From Mucilaginibacter boryungensis (GTDB taxonomy: Bacteria; Bacteroidota; Bacteroidia; Sphingobacteriales; Sphingobacteriaceae), in the NCBI RefSeq assembly GCF_015221995.1, contig NZ_JADFFM010000002.1, positions 1,240,001 to 1,304,000 on the forward strand: 64,000 nt of DNA. Reading direction: 5' to 3'. How positions within the stretch are numbered: position 1 is the first letter of the stretch; every line of letters begins with the position of its first letter. The notes under the pieces are model-generated. The model worked only from the letters and a program-made list of their open reading frames with translations. It had not been told where the DNA came from and searched no databases. Position numbers and translations under genes: made by a program. Shown here piece after piece: positions 27,741 through 37,475 of this stretch.

Positions 27741-28976
27741 CTAAAATTTTAAAAATGTTTTTTTGCGATATAAAAAACGCATCAACAACAATTCTATTAA
27801 TAATACACCAATCCATATCCCTGCCTGGTGCCATGGTTGCGGCATTTTATTAATAATACCGCCAAATAAATATTGCGAGGTAAATTCAAAATTTATCAGC
27901 CCTTCCGTAGCTACATAAATAAGTATGGCATTAGTGCCGATCCAAACAAAGGGCTGGCACCATTTTTTGTATCCGGCAACGTCAATAATACCGTAAAAAA
28001 CGGAAAATAACAACAAGCTCCAACCGCCAGCATAAATGGCGAACGAGCTGGTCCACAACGTTTTGTTGATGGGGAAACTAATATTCCAAACCAAGCCTGT
28101 TATTACTAAAAGAATACCTGTAGCAAACATGATCAGCATTTTTTTAACCGGCGATAGCTTGTTATCTGCCTCCCATTGTAAAAAACGGCCGGTGAATAAG
28201 CCCATCATAGCCGTAGCAATAGCTGGTATTGTAGAAAGCAATCCTTCGGGATCATATACTTTCCGGTGTAATTTTCCCGGCAAAAAATGCTGATCTATAT
28301 AGGCTGGAAGATTTTCGGCGGGACTTAATACCCCTGCGCCATAATGCGGTACAGGCACCCAAGCTACTAACATCCAATATCCTAACAAAATCAGGCCAAA
28401 CCACACTAACTGCCAGCGGAATGACGCGTTCAGATAAATTATCGCGGCGAAAAAGCAAGCGAGGCCAATGCGCCCCAATACGCTGGCAAAGCGTGTCTGA
28501 TCATACCCCTGAAACTTTAATAAGCCGTTTACCACCATACCCAGTAGTATTAACAGGCAGGTCCGTTTAAAAAGTTGTTGATAGCGTGCCCATGTAATTG
28601 CTTTAGCTTCCGCCTTTGATTGCGGCAGGGGCTTCCCATAAGAAAATGCCATGGAAATGCCTGCTATAAATATAAAAAGCGGGAATATGAGATCGTAAAA
28701 CGTAAAACCGTTCCATGGCGAATGATGAAACTGGTTGCTAACGCCAACCATTAAACGCTCAGATATCGACAATCGTTCATCGGTATTTATGCGCCAGTTG
28801 GCAGCATTACGTGTTAAATTGTATTTAGCTTGTATCACACTGGCAATACCCTGAAATATTTGCTCGCCGCTAATTATCCAAAACATATCAAAGCCGCGCA
28901 AGGCATCAAGCGATAGTAGCCTGGGCTGCTTTTTTACAGGGTTGTCAATAGAAGTTGTTAATGAAGCCGACATCAT
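27741..28976 (-). CDS. Heparan-alpha-glucosaminide N-acetyltransferase-like membrane protein (DUF5009/NagX type)
   Basis: A polytopic inner-membrane protein (411 residues, about ten hydrophobic segments) of the acyltransferase/HGSNAT superfamily. The N terminus has the family signature RLLSLDALRGFDMFWIISGEQ, and FYDLIFPLFIFIAGISMAFS follows the conserved HHSPWNGF. HGSNAT moves an acetyl group from cytosolic acetyl-CoA across the membrane onto terminal alpha-glucosamine. Bacterial homologues are common in glycan loci and few have been tested. Its place directly before GH89 suggests the same acetylate-then-cleave logic here. Starts with two consecutive ATG codons; an intrinsic terminator separates it from susD upstream. 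Confidence 0.85.
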   Translation of the reverse strand: MMSASLTTSIDNPVKKQPRLLSLDALRGFDMFWIISGEQIFQGIASVIQAKYNLTRNAANWRINTDERLSISERLMVGVSNQFHHSPWNGFTFYDLIFPLFIFIAGISMAFSYGKPLPQSKAEAKAITWARYQQLFKRTCLLILLGMVVNGLLKFQGYDQTRFASVLGRIGLACFFAAIIYLNASFRWQLVWFGLILLGYWMLVAWVPVPHYGAGVLSPAENLPAYIDQHFLPGKLHRKVYDPEGLLSTIPAIATAMMGLFTGRFLQWEADNKLSPVKKMLIMFATGILLVITGLVWNISFPINKTLWTSSFAIYAGGWSLLLFSVFYGIIDVAGYKKWCQPFVWIGTNAILIYVATEGLINFEFTSQYLFGGIINKMPQPWHQAGIWIGVLLIELLLMRFLYRKKTFLKF

Positions 28977-29016
28977 GATGTGCTAAGATACATTCAAATA
29001 AAATAAGCAGGTTAAT

Positions 29017-29054
29017 AAAAACCTCCGGCGAAAACTTTTCACCGGAGGTTTTTT
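29017..29054 (-). terminator. Strong hairpin terminator between susD and the acetyltransferase gene
   Basis: Arms AAAACCTCCGG (ending 29028) and CCGGAGGTTTT (from 29042) pair and are flanked by A and T runs, so it can work in both directions. It would lower expression of the acetyltransferase and GH89 genes relative to susCD, or separate the transcripts. Confidence 0.85.
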
Positions 29055-29069
29055 ATAGGCTAAACCCAA

Positions 29070-30737
29070 TTAATAGCCAGGGTTTTGTACCAGGTTTGGA
29101 TTGGTAGCCATTGCAGTGCTTGGTATAGGGAAGATACGGCGATAGGTATCGGTATTGGTTTTACCCAAGCCATAGCTTGTTTCAAATTTACCAAACCTGA
29201 TCATATCGTTACGATGCCAGGCTTCCCAGGTAAACTCACGGCAACGTTCGGCATAAATATCATCAAGTGCAAGTGTTGTTAATGCAGCCGAAGTAGTACG
29301 GTTAGAGCGAACAGAGTTGATCAGCGATAATGCAGTAGCACCCAAAGTTGGAGCCCCTCCTCTGAAAATAGCCTCAGCTTTCATCATCACAATATCTGAA
29401 TAACGGAATATAGGTACATCGTTATTTTGGTTACGGCTAATGGTATTGGTGTAATCCGGTAAATATTTAATGTTACGGTACCCTGTGTTCCAGGCAATTT
29501 CATCTTTACCCAAATCGTAAGATGTTGCACCCAGACGGGAAGTAGTAAGCGGTGTTAAATTTAACTGATAGGTATAAGATGCAGCGGGACTTGCTCCGGT
29601 ATAAAACTGATTGTAACCCAAATTGGTTGTATTTACCATAATAGGTTGCCCGTCAGGCCAGTATTGCAGGCCGGTTAACCATTGCTTGTTACGCACGTCG
29701 TTAGGGTCGTTAAAGTAAGCATAAAACTCAGACGTGGTCATACGTGGGCCGCTTGGTTTCACATTATTCAGGCCGCTGCCGCTGCTTTGGTTCATGATCG
29801 GGTCGGTAATACCACCGGAGGTAGATCCTGAATACAGATAACGGATACCTAAGTTACGGTTCAGGTCGTACCTTGCCGGGAACCAATAGCCATTAGAGGT
29901 TGAAGCATCAAATGGAATAGCAAAAATAAATTCCTTTTGCCCGGGTCCGTTGGTGGGGTAAAACATTTGCAAATAGGTGCTCGCGGGCTCAATGGCGTAT
30001 AATCCCGAGCTAATAATCTTGTCGCAAGCGGCTATACAGTCATCATAACGTGCAGTGCCTGTATAAACAGCGGCATTTAAATACATTTTTGCTAATATAG
30101 AATAAGCTAAATACTGCGTAGGTAAGCCATAAGTAGCTGTCCCGGTTGTTGTTTTTAAATATGGTATCGACGCTTTAAGCTCGCTTTCTATATAAGTAAA
30201 CACTTTAGCACGCGGGCTATTGGTCTTTAAATCGGTAGCGCCATACAGCGTATCAAGCGGAACGTTACCATAGCAGTCCAACATCATAAAGTAGGCCAGC
30301 GCGCGCATGGTCTTCAATTCAGCAAGGCTGGTGTTTTTGGCCGCGCCTTCAGGTGCCGACGCCTTGATAACCGAAATGGTTTGGTTCGCAGTTCCTATCA
30401 TATTGGTCATATAGCTCCATTCGCCGGCTACCCAGGCATTATCCTTTGTCCAGGTGTGTCGGTGCAGCTCCATGTATTTGTTGCCATCTATCCAATCCGT
30501 AGCAAAAATGGGGAGTACAGCTTCGTCGGTAGAGCAACTTTGTAAAAACCAATAACCCTGATAGTCGCTTCTTAAACTAATGTATATTGGGCCAGCTGCT
30601 GAAGAAAGTTGCGCCGCGGTTAGCGGATAAACGTCGGGTGTAAGTTCAGCCGTTGGCGGCGTTTCAATTTTGTGGCAGGAAGAGAATATAAAAGCCAGTA
30701 CAAACAGGCTTGCTATTCCAAAAAATATCTTTTTCAT
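29070..30737 (-). CDS. SusD/RagB-family outer-membrane glycan-binding lipoprotein
   Basis: Surface lipoprotein that caps the SusC barrel and binds glycan fragments. The 555-residue protein has a signal peptide ending in the lipobox FSSC (Cys 21), TPR-like helices in the first half (LKTMRALAYFMMLDCYGNVPLD is a typical SusD segment) and the C-terminal RagB/SusD motif (NSVRSNRTTSAALTTLALDDIYAERCREFTWEAWHRNDMIRFG). It lies 17 bases downstream of susC. The glycan bound cannot be read from the sequence; the gene's context suggests an amino-sugar or uronate-containing target. Confidence 0.96.
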   Translation of the reverse strand: MKKIFFGIASLFVLAFIFSSCHKIETPPTAELTPDVYPLTAAQLSSAAGPIYISLRSDYQGYWFLQSCSTDEAVLPIFATDWIDGNKYMELHRHTWTKDNAWVAGEWSYMTNMIGTANQTISVIKASAPEGAAKNTSLAELKTMRALAYFMMLDCYGNVPLDTLYGATDLKTNSPRAKVFTYIESELKASIPYLKTTTGTATYGLPTQYLAYSILAKMYLNAAVYTGTARYDDCIAACDKIISSGLYAIEPASTYLQMFYPTNGPGQKEFIFAIPFDASTSNGYWFPARYDLNRNLGIRYLYSGSTSGGITDPIMNQSSGSGLNNVKPSGPRMTTSEFYAYFNDPNDVRNKQWLTGLQYWPDGQPIMVNTTNLGYNQFYTGASPAASYTYQLNLTPLTTSRLGATSYDLGKDEIAWNTGYRNIKYLPDYTNTISRNQNNDVPIFRYSDIVMMKAEAIFRGGAPTLGATALSLINSVRSNRTTSAALTTLALDDIYAERCREFTWEAWHRNDMIRFGKFETSYGLGKTNTDTYRRIFPIPSTAMATNPNLVQNPGY

Positions 30738-30754
30738 GTCTTTAAAATTTCTTT

Positions 30755-33700
30755 TTAAAATGATACGTTAACACCGAATAAGAAGGTGCGTGTTTTAGGA
30801 TAGAAGTTATTATAATCTATCCCCGGCGCTACACCGCCCTGGTTAATTTCAGGGTCAATTCCTTTGTATCCGGTTATGGTAAACAAATTATTTACTGACG
30901 TGTATACTCGGATATTACTGACATTTTTAAAAGGGGCTTTAAAATTGTAGCCCAGTGTGGCGTTGTCTAAACGGGCATACGATCCATTCTCAATATAACG
31001 ATCTGAATAATAAGAGTTACGGGTATCTGAGATCTTATCGTTAGCTGCACTATTCAGGATATTGCTTGTAGCCGCACCTGCCGTGTAAGAAAGATCGGCA
31101 CGGGTAGCATTAAATATCTTGTTGCCAAAAGTGCCGCGGATAAACACATTCAAATCAAGGTTTTTATATCTGAAGGTGTTGTTCCATCCCATAATAACAC
31201 TCGGCTGTGCATTGCCTAAGTAAAAATAATCAGTACCTATGCCCGGCGCAGTAGTGGTAGTGCCATCCTTTTTGTAAAACTGAGAATTGCCAGTGGCATC
31301 TTTACCTGCATATTTTAAGGTAAAGAATTGGCCGATAGGGTAACCCACTTTAAGCAACTGCAGTGTAGCATTGGTTTGGCCTGGACCTTCTGGATCAGAA
31401 TACCGTACCGAGTCGGGGTTGCCGTAAATCCCCTTTAAACTGGTAATTTTGTTTTTATTGTAGGCCATACTTATATTACTTGACCATGTAAAATCTTTTG
31501 CGTTAACTGGCGAAACGTTTAAAGTAACTTCGATACCTCTGTTGTTGATACTGCCGCCATTTGCGGTGATTGAACCACCAGGAACAAGTGCCGGAGGAAC
31601 ACTGTACCTGAAAAGCATACCAGTGGTGTTTTTATCATATATATCTACCGATCCAGAGAGTTTATTGTTTAAAATGGAAAAATCAATACCGATATTTTTA
31701 GTAGCTATTTTCTCCCATTTTAAATCAGGGTTTGAACCCTGAAAGGGGGTATAAGCTGAAGCCTGTACACCATTGTTATAATAAGTACCTGCCGCTACAT
31801 AAAATAATTGCCCTGTGTATGCATTAATGCCTGCGGAGTTACCTGTTTCTCCATAGCTGGCACGCAATTTCAAATCGCTAAACAGGGTTTGGTTTTTCAT
31901 GAAGTCTTCCTGTGTAATACGCCATGCCAAACCCACCGATGGGAAATAACCCCAGTGGTTATTAGCTCCGAAAATAGAACTACCATCGCGGCGTATCGAA
32001 CCCTGGAACAGATATTTATCCTTATAGCTGTAGTTTAACCTTGCAAAATCAGATATCATTAAATATTTACTATAGGTAAGGTCGTCACCTACATTAATGC
32101 GATAATTTGCAATGGCATAAGGGTTACCTAAGCTAAGGTTTGAATAGCCGGTATAATCGGTAGGGAAATTTGTACTCGATGCTTTGAACCCATCCCCAAG
32201 GCTATTGTCCTGATAAGCGTAGCCCAGCACTGCCTCAATGTTATGATTGCCCAGCTGTTTTTTCCAGCTAAGGAAGGTTTCCAGCGTCTTTGTAGTATTT
32301 TCTAAGTTAGACCTTATGGCCGATCCATTTGCACCGAACAACGAACCAATAAGCGTGTGCGCCACGCCAATGGCAGGATCGGGATTGTTGTAAAAGTTTG
32401 ATGTTGGGTATTTGCTAAAATAGCTGCCATAATATTCGCCATGTGCCGATGTGGTACGCTGGTACGACAAGTTAACATTATAAGTAAAGTTGAATGGTAA
32501 TTTTAACTGGGTATTAAAGCTGCCTAACAATATATTCAATTTTGTTTCGTCCTGTGCATTACCCACTATAGCCAACGGGTTAAAATAACCAGTGTTATTA
32601 AGGTTTTCAAAATAACTGCCATCCGTATTGTACAACGGCGATACCGGCGAGTGCTTGGCTGCCTGTAGCAGCACAACGTTTTGCAAAGGCTCGTTGATGG
32701 AGTTGCTTGATGAGTTTGAAACGTTAAGGCTAAATTTCAGGTTATCATTTAAAGCATACTGCTCTAAATTTAAACGGCCTATTACACGCTCAAGCGAGCT
32801 TTCAGTAAGGATACCTTGTTTTTTAAAGTAGTTTAAGCTGGCGCTGTAAGTACTGTGCTCAGTCCCCCCGCTTAACGACAAGTTGTGATTGTGTGAGTAC
32901 GCCGTTGAACGTTCTATCGCTTTCATCCAATCGGTATTAGCCCCTTTATCATCATTTGGCGAAAAAGCAGAGCTATTAGCGGTAATAAACGAGCGTAACT
33001 GATCGGCATTCATCAGATCTAATGTGTTGCTCACCTTTTCGGTGCCAAAGTACCCGCTATAGGTTGCCTGGGTTACACCTTTTTTTCCGCGTTTGGTAGT
33101 GATCATAATTACACCACTGGCAGCCCTGTTACCATAAATGGCGGTAGCGGCGGCATCTTTTAATACATCGATAGTGGCGATGTCGCTGGGGGCAATAGCG
33201 CTGATTTCAGCGCCGGGAACACCATCAATAACATAATAAGGCGCGCCCGGCATATTCACCGTTGATGCACCGCGTAAAATTACCGCGGCCGGTTTGTTAG
33301 GGTCGCCACTGGCGGTAACATTTAAGCCCGCTACTTTACCCTGCAGCAATTGCCCAACATCCGCTATGGCGCCTTTGTTTAAATCTTCCGCTTTCACGGA
33401 GGTAATAGAACTTGACAAAGTTTTTCGGGTAGCGGTACCATAGCCTACCACTACTACTTCATTAATGGCCGTATTGGCTTCGGCCAGTGTAACTTTATAA
33501 TACTTTTCTGTAGTAACGGCCACTTCCTTTGTTGTATAACCTACCGAAGTAAATACCAGTACGTCACCGGCTTTTGCCACCACGCTGAATTTTCCATCGA
33601 TACCTGCAGATGCCGATTTTGTAGTGCCTTTTACCACTACTGTTGCTCCGGGGATTGACATTCCTTTATTGTCAACTACCAAGCCGGTAATCCGGCTGTC

Positions 33701-33796
33701 GGTTTGTGCAAAAGATGTAACAGACAAGTTAATAAGGCATAGTAAGAGCAGCAAACGTAGCCACGTGCTCTTGTTGAAATTAAGGCTTGATCTCAT
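30755..33796 (-). CDS. SusC/RagA-family TonB-dependent outer-membrane transporter
   Basis: Imports glycan fragments through the outer membrane with energy from TonB. The 1013-residue protein has a signal peptide (1-31, ending SFAQ), a carboxypeptidase-D-like regulatory domain (about 35-115, with GLVVDNKGMSIPGATVVVKG), the TonB box/plug region (EVVVVGYGTATRKTLSSSI, then LRGASTVNMPGAPYYVIDG and DVLKDAAATAIYGNRAASG) and a 22-strand barrel ending in an aromatic-rich FGVNVSF. It follows the inositol oxygenase gene by 52 bases and precedes susD by 17. There is no ECF-sigma or hybrid two-component gene nearby; control is probably through the divergent LacI regulator. Confidence 0.97.
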   Translation of the reverse strand: MRSSLNFNKSTWLRLLLLLCLINLSVTSFAQTDSRITGLVVDNKGMSIPGATVVVKGTTKSASAGIDGKFSVVAKAGDVLVFTSVGYTTKEVAVTTEKYYKVTLAEANTAINEVVVVGYGTATRKTLSSSITSVKAEDLNKGAIADVGQLLQGKVAGLNVTASGDPNKPAAVILRGASTVNMPGAPYYVIDGVPGAEISAIAPSDIATIDVLKDAAATAIYGNRAASGVIMITTKRGKKGVTQATYSGYFGTEKVSNTLDLMNADQLRSFITANSSAFSPNDDKGANTDWMKAIERSTAYSHNHNLSLSGGTEHSTYSASLNYFKKQGILTESSLERVIGRLNLEQYALNDNLKFSLNVSNSSSNSINEPLQNVVLLQAAKHSPVSPLYNTDGSYFENLNNTGYFNPLAIVGNAQDETKLNILLGSFNTQLKLPFNFTYNVNLSYQRTTSAHGEYYGSYFSKYPTSNFYNNPDPAIGVAHTLIGSLFGANGSAIRSNLENTTKTLETFLSWKKQLGNHNIEAVLGYAYQDNSLGDGFKASSTNFPTDYTGYSNLSLGNPYAIANYRINVGDDLTYSKYLMISDFARLNYSYKDKYLFQGSIRRDGSSIFGANNHWGYFPSVGLAWRITQEDFMKNQTLFSDLKLRASYGETGNSAGINAYTGQLFYVAAGTYYNNGVQASAYTPFQGSNPDLKWEKIATKNIGIDFSILNNKLSGSVDIYDKNTTGMLFRYSVPPALVPGGSITANGGSINNRGIEVTLNVSPVNAKDFTWSSNISMAYNKNKITSLKGIYGNPDSVRYSDPEGPGQTNATLQLLKVGYPIGQFFTLKYAGKDATGNSQFYKKDGTTTTAPGIGTDYFYLGNAQPSVIMGWNNTFRYKNLDLNVFIRGTFGNKIFNATRADLSYTAGAATSNILNSAANDKISDTRNSYYSDRYIENGSYARLDNATLGYNFKAPFKNVSNIRVYTSVNNLFTITGYKGIDPEINQGGVAPGIDYNNFYPKTRTFLFGVNVSF

Positions 33797-33848
33797 AATT
33801 TAGTAAATTTGGTTCATATTAAATTGGTTGGTTGTTGGTATACGGATT

Positions 33849-34739
33849 TTAAAACTTAAGGTTAGCAGGCAGGTATTTTGCCAGCAGATCTTCGTAATAG
33901 GGTTTTAATTCATCCCAGCTTTTTTGATTGGGATTTTTAGAGTACAGATCGTAAGGGTTAAACAGGTTTACCCATTTAAACATTTCCTGATCGTGCCCGC
34001 TCATTAAATGGTTGTAGGCATTTTCGCGGTGTTGCGCATAAAAAGAATGATAACGCAGCATATATAGCCCTGGTTCGGGGATATAATCTTTCATCATGTG
34101 GTAAACATATTCATCGTGCCCCCACGACATGTGTACGTTATCTAAACCGCAGTTACGGGTATAAACCCCCAGTTCGGTGTTATAATCGGTGTTGTAACGG
34201 TCAGGGTTAAGCTCAAAAAATTCTGGATAAACAATTTTATCAGAAAAAGCGCAGCCTACGGGGAAAGTATCGCCTACTACAGCCCATTGCTGCTCGCCAA
34301 AAAGACATAATACCTTACCCATATCATGTATCAGCCCAACCAGCACCATCCAATCGGGGTGCCCATCGTTCCTTATTGCTTCCGATGTTTGCAGCAAATG
34401 CTGCATCTGGTCAAGGTCTGTATCAGGGTCTGAGTCATCAACAAGTTGGTTTAAAAAGTCGAACGCAGCCCATATAGGCATTTCTTTTTTATCAAACTTT
34501 AAAAAATCCGCTTTTTTGGCCATTACATATTCGTACGTTTGGAATGTGTGATTAAGGCGGTAAAACTCACGTACACCATCTTTTTCGGTTGCCTGGTAAT
34601 TGCGGAACTCCTCGGCCTTTTTGTCTTCATTAATACTTGATGGGTCGGGATAGCGCTTAAGCAGATCGGCGTCCCAATCTTCAAGGCTGGAAAGCGGGCC
34701 ACGGTTCTCGCCAGCTAAAGAGCTGTTGTTTGAATGCAT
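33849..34739 (-). CDS. Inositol oxygenase (MIOX family)
   Basis: Di-iron oxygenase that opens myo-inositol to D-glucuronate with O2. The 296-residue protein has the expected metal ligands in order: His in QMQHLLQTSEAIR, His-Asp in LIHDMGKV, His in SWGHDEYVYHM, His in LRYHSFYAQH and Asp in FNPYDLYSK. The substrate loop EQQWAVVGDTFPVGC is also typical. The family is mostly eukaryotic; bacterial copies are sparse, so its place at the head of a SusCD operon is notable. It is divergent from the LacI gene; the 208-base gap between them contains an operator-like site. Cytoplasmic (no signal peptide). Confidence 0.93.
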   Translation of the reverse strand: MHSNNSSLAGENRGPLSSLEDWDADLLKRYPDPSSINEDKKAEEFRNYQATEKDGVREFYRLNHTFQTYEYVMAKKADFLKFDKKEMPIWAAFDFLNQLVDDSDPDTDLDQMQHLLQTSEAIRNDGHPDWMVLVGLIHDMGKVLCLFGEQQWAVVGDTFPVGCAFSDKIVYPEFFELNPDRYNTDYNTELGVYTRNCGLDNVHMSWGHDEYVYHMMKDYIPEPGLYMLRYHSFYAQHRENAYNHLMSGHDQEMFKWVNLFNPYDLYSKNPNQKSWDELKPYYEDLLAKYLPANLKF

Positions 34740-34889
34740 AATGACAAATTATGTTTAGTTTTACTATTAATATTGTAATATTGACAGTTATCGGCATGTA
34801 GACTATTTTGCTACAAACAATTATTGGTTTATATGCGAAGTTCAATAAAATAGTTATTCATATATTATTATGTAGTAATAATATTTACG

Positions 34890-34904
34890 TAAACGATTTC
34901 GTAA
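34890..34904 (+). promoter_or_regulatory. LacI-type operator, copy 1
   Basis: TAAACGATTTCGTAA contains the imperfect dyad ACGA-TT-TCGT. The identical 15 bases occur in inverted orientation at 39886-39900. It stands 44 bases before the lacI start and 151 bases before the inositol oxygenase start, placed to control both. Confidence 0.7.
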
Positions 34905-34947
34905 ATAAACAAGGCAAGCCCTTAATTCTATTGATTTATTATACTTT

Positions 34948-35973
34948 ATGAGCGCCATAACGATAAAGCTACTTGCCGAACGATTACAATTGTCAACCGC
35001 TACAATTTCGAAAGCCTTATGCGATAGCCATGAAATAAGCGCAAATACCAAACAGCGCGTACTTGCGCTGGCCAAAGAACTTAACTATGTGCCCAACGCC
35101 TATGCCGGCAGCCTTAGGGGAAATAAAAGCAAAACAATTGCCGTATTGATCCCCGAAGTTGCTGACAGCTTTTTTTCACAGGCTTTAAATGGCATTGAAG
35201 AGGTAGCGTTGGCAAAAGGTTATCATACACTGATCTATTTAACACACGAAAAAATTGAAAGGGAAAAGGCTATTTTAAACGCGCTTGCCGGCGGGAGGGT
35301 TGACGGAGCTATTATGTCTGTAACGGTAGAGACCGATTCGATCGATCATATCAGGGAATTTAACCGCCAGCTTCCGGTTGTTTTTTTTGATCGGGTTTGC
35401 GAAGAAATTGATGCGGTTAAAATTACCACTAACGACTTTGAGTGTGGTTATAATGCTACACGACACTTAATTGAGGCGGGCTGCCGTAAAATTGTATTAC
35501 TATCCGTATCGAATAGCTTATCAATAATTTCTGAGCGCAGCAAAGGCTTTAAAAAAGCTATAACCGAATATGGACTAAATGAGGATGATTGTAAAACTAT
35601 TGATTGCACAGAAGACCCTATGCATAATTGTCAATTGATAAAAGATATGATGCAGGGGAATAACCGCCCTGATGGCATATTGGCTACTGTAGAAAAGCTA
35701 ACAACCGAAATTTACCTGGTTTGCCAGCAACTAAATATCAATATTCCACGCCAGGTAAAAGTAGTATGTTTTTCCAATCAGTCTTCGGCTATTATACTTA
35801 ACCCCACTTTAACCACTATTACTCAACCAGCCTTTGAAATGGGAAGGGCCGCGGCCTCCGTGCTGCTTAAACTTTTAAAAAACAACACCTTAATATTAAA
35901 AGAAGAATGTGCGGTTATTCCTTCAACGCTTAACATCCGGAATTCTACCACTGGCTATGTAAGCGAAGTTTAG
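34948..35973 (+). CDS. LacI/GalR-family transcriptional regulator
   Basis: A 341-residue sugar-responsive DNA-binding protein. The N-terminal helix-turn-helix and hinge helix are clear (ITIKLLAERLQLSTATISKAL, then LNYVPNAYAGSLRGNKSKTIAVLIPEV). The periplasmic-binding-protein-like sensor domain follows, with NRQLPVVFFDRVCEEID and RHLIEAGCRKIVLLS. It is divergent from the inositol oxygenase-susCD operon and shares an operator-like sequence in its own promoter region with the promoter region of the GH92-GH28 operon, so it probably represses or activates both and itself. The inducer is unknown; a sugar or inositol derived from the locus is likely. Confidence 0.94.
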   Translation: MSAITIKLLAERLQLSTATISKALCDSHEISANTKQRVLALAKELNYVPNAYAGSLRGNKSKTIAVLIPEVADSFFSQALNGIEEVALAKGYHTLIYLTHEKIEREKAILNALAGGRVDGAIMSVTVETDSIDHIREFNRQLPVVFFDRVCEEIDAVKITTNDFECGYNATRHLIEAGCRKIVLLSVSNSLSIISERSKGFKKAITEYGLNEDDCKTIDCTEDPMHNCQLIKDMMQGNNRPDGILATVEKLTTEIYLVCQQLNINIPRQVKVVCFSNQSSAIILNPTLTTITQPAFEMGRAAASVLLKLLKNNTLILKEECAVIPSTLNIRNSTTGYVSEV

Positions 35974-36009
35974 GTAACTATATTGGCACCTGGGGAAGTC
36001 CTTTAACTA

Positions 36010-37473
36010 TCAGTCTTTTATAATAGCTTGTAATTTAGCCGGAAAGGCCGCCTGTCCATCCAGGTTAATTGTTTTAAGGTTTTTTACGCCGTGGCCCTCT
36101 AACACATGCTTGTAGTAAACGGGCAGGCTGTTTCCCCAGGTTACCGAACTGTTCCGTATAGTAATATTACTTGCGGTATCTAAATAAAAGCCCGATGTGC
36201 CTGCGGCGAGCAACCCGTTTACCTTTGCCGGTCTGCGGTCATACACGCCGCCAGGTATGGCTGTGGTTTTATTAATCAGCAGGTCTACCTGGTCAAATAC
36301 AACACCCGATATTTTGTCGGCAGATTCGGCACCAACATAAATACCATTTTCGCTTATCCCCTTAATATTGCTGAAGTATATATTACTTACTTTACCTACG
36401 CTGCCTTCGGTTTTTCCTTTCGGGAAGCGCCAGTTAGCATCTTTGTTATTACCATTCGCCCGTCGGTATGCTGTGACATAAATAGGCTCGGCCTTTCCCC
36501 ACCATACATCAGAAAACAAGTGCGAATCGACTATAATATTAGAGAAAACTACATCAGTTACGGTGCCTTCATCCCGGTTTTGGATCCCAATACCCCGGTT
36601 GCTATTTTTAATAATGCAATTATTAACCACTACATGGCTAATGCGGTCCATGTTTTCTGAACCTATCTTAATGGCGCATGACCGCGACATCATGGTGCAA
36701 TTGCTAACCGTAATATTTTCGCAGGCGCCAAATTCCTCATATTCGCGCCTGTTTTTTAAACAGATGCAGTCATCCCCCGATTCGATATAGCAATTGCTGA
36801 TGCGCACATTCTTACTGTGGTCAAGGTCTATACCATCGCTGTTCCGCACTTTTACACTGTTAAGCAAAGTAATATTATCGATAGCGACATCATTACATCC
36901 CACCAGGTGCACCGTCCAATAGGCAGAATTACGAATAGCCAAATCGCGTATACGAATATTTTGCCCACCCACGATAGTTAACAAATGTGGCCGGGGATCT
37001 ATTATATTAAAGGGTTTTAATACATACGAGTCTTCCAGTTCAGCCCCCATAAAACTAATTCCATTGCCATCCAGCGCCCCTGTACCGCAAATGGTGACAT
37101 TACTTAAGTTTTCACCTCCTATCCAAATGGTGCCTTCACCTTTATTATCCCTGAAAGCACTTTTTTTGTAAACATGCTCATCGGGGCTTGCAAGTACACG
37201 CCCGTTTACTTCAAATACTATATTAGATTTGAGATTGAACGGGCCGCTCATAAATTCCAGTCCGGTAGGTACTATAACCCGTCCGCCACCTGCTTGGGCA
37301 CATGCATCTATCGCTTTTTGAATAGCTATAGCATTGTCTGTTCTTTTATCGGCAATTGCCCCATAATCGGTAATATAAAAATCGCGATACTGCTTCTTCT
37401 GAGAAAACAACTGTGTTCCGATTAGCACGAGGAATACTAATGGCGCATAACTTTTAAAATATTGGCTTAACAT
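36010..37473 (-). CDS. GH28-family (polygalacturonase-like) glycosidase
   Basis: Right-handed beta-helix hydrolase of 487 residues with a signal peptide (about 1-24). Recognisable GH28 motifs are FYITDYGAIADKRTDNAIAI near the N terminus, then NSDGIDLDHSKN (the NTDG site), YIESGDDCICLK (the GDD site) and SCAIKIGSE in the region of the RIK site. The GHG histidine motif is not obvious: SRSCAIKIG stands where it is expected. GH28 enzymes act on alpha-linked galacturonic acid or on related linkages such as xylogalacturonan and rhamnogalacturonan. It starts 2 bases after the GH92 stop and is cotranscribed with it. Confidence 0.92.
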   Translation of the reverse strand: MLSQYFKSYAPLVFLVLIGTQLFSQKKQYRDFYITDYGAIADKRTDNAIAIQKAIDACAQAGGGRVIVPTGLEFMSGPFNLKSNIVFEVNGRVLASPDEHVYKKSAFRDNKGEGTIWIGGENLSNVTICGTGALDGNGISFMGAELEDSYVLKPFNIIDPRPHLLTIVGGQNIRIRDLAIRNSAYWTVHLVGCNDVAIDNITLLNSVKVRNSDGIDLDHSKNVRISNCYIESGDDCICLKNRREYEEFGACENITVSNCTMMSRSCAIKIGSENMDRISHVVVNNCIIKNSNRGIGIQNRDEGTVTDVVFSNIIVDSHLFSDVWWGKAEPIYVTAYRRANGNNKDANWRFPKGKTEGSVGKVSNIYFSNIKGISENGIYVGAESADKISGVVFDQVDLLINKTTAIPGGVYDRRPAKVNGLLAAGTSGFYLDTASNITIRNSSVTWGNSLPVYYKHVLEGHGVKNLKTINLDGQAAFPAKLQAIIKD

Positions 37474-37475
37474 AG

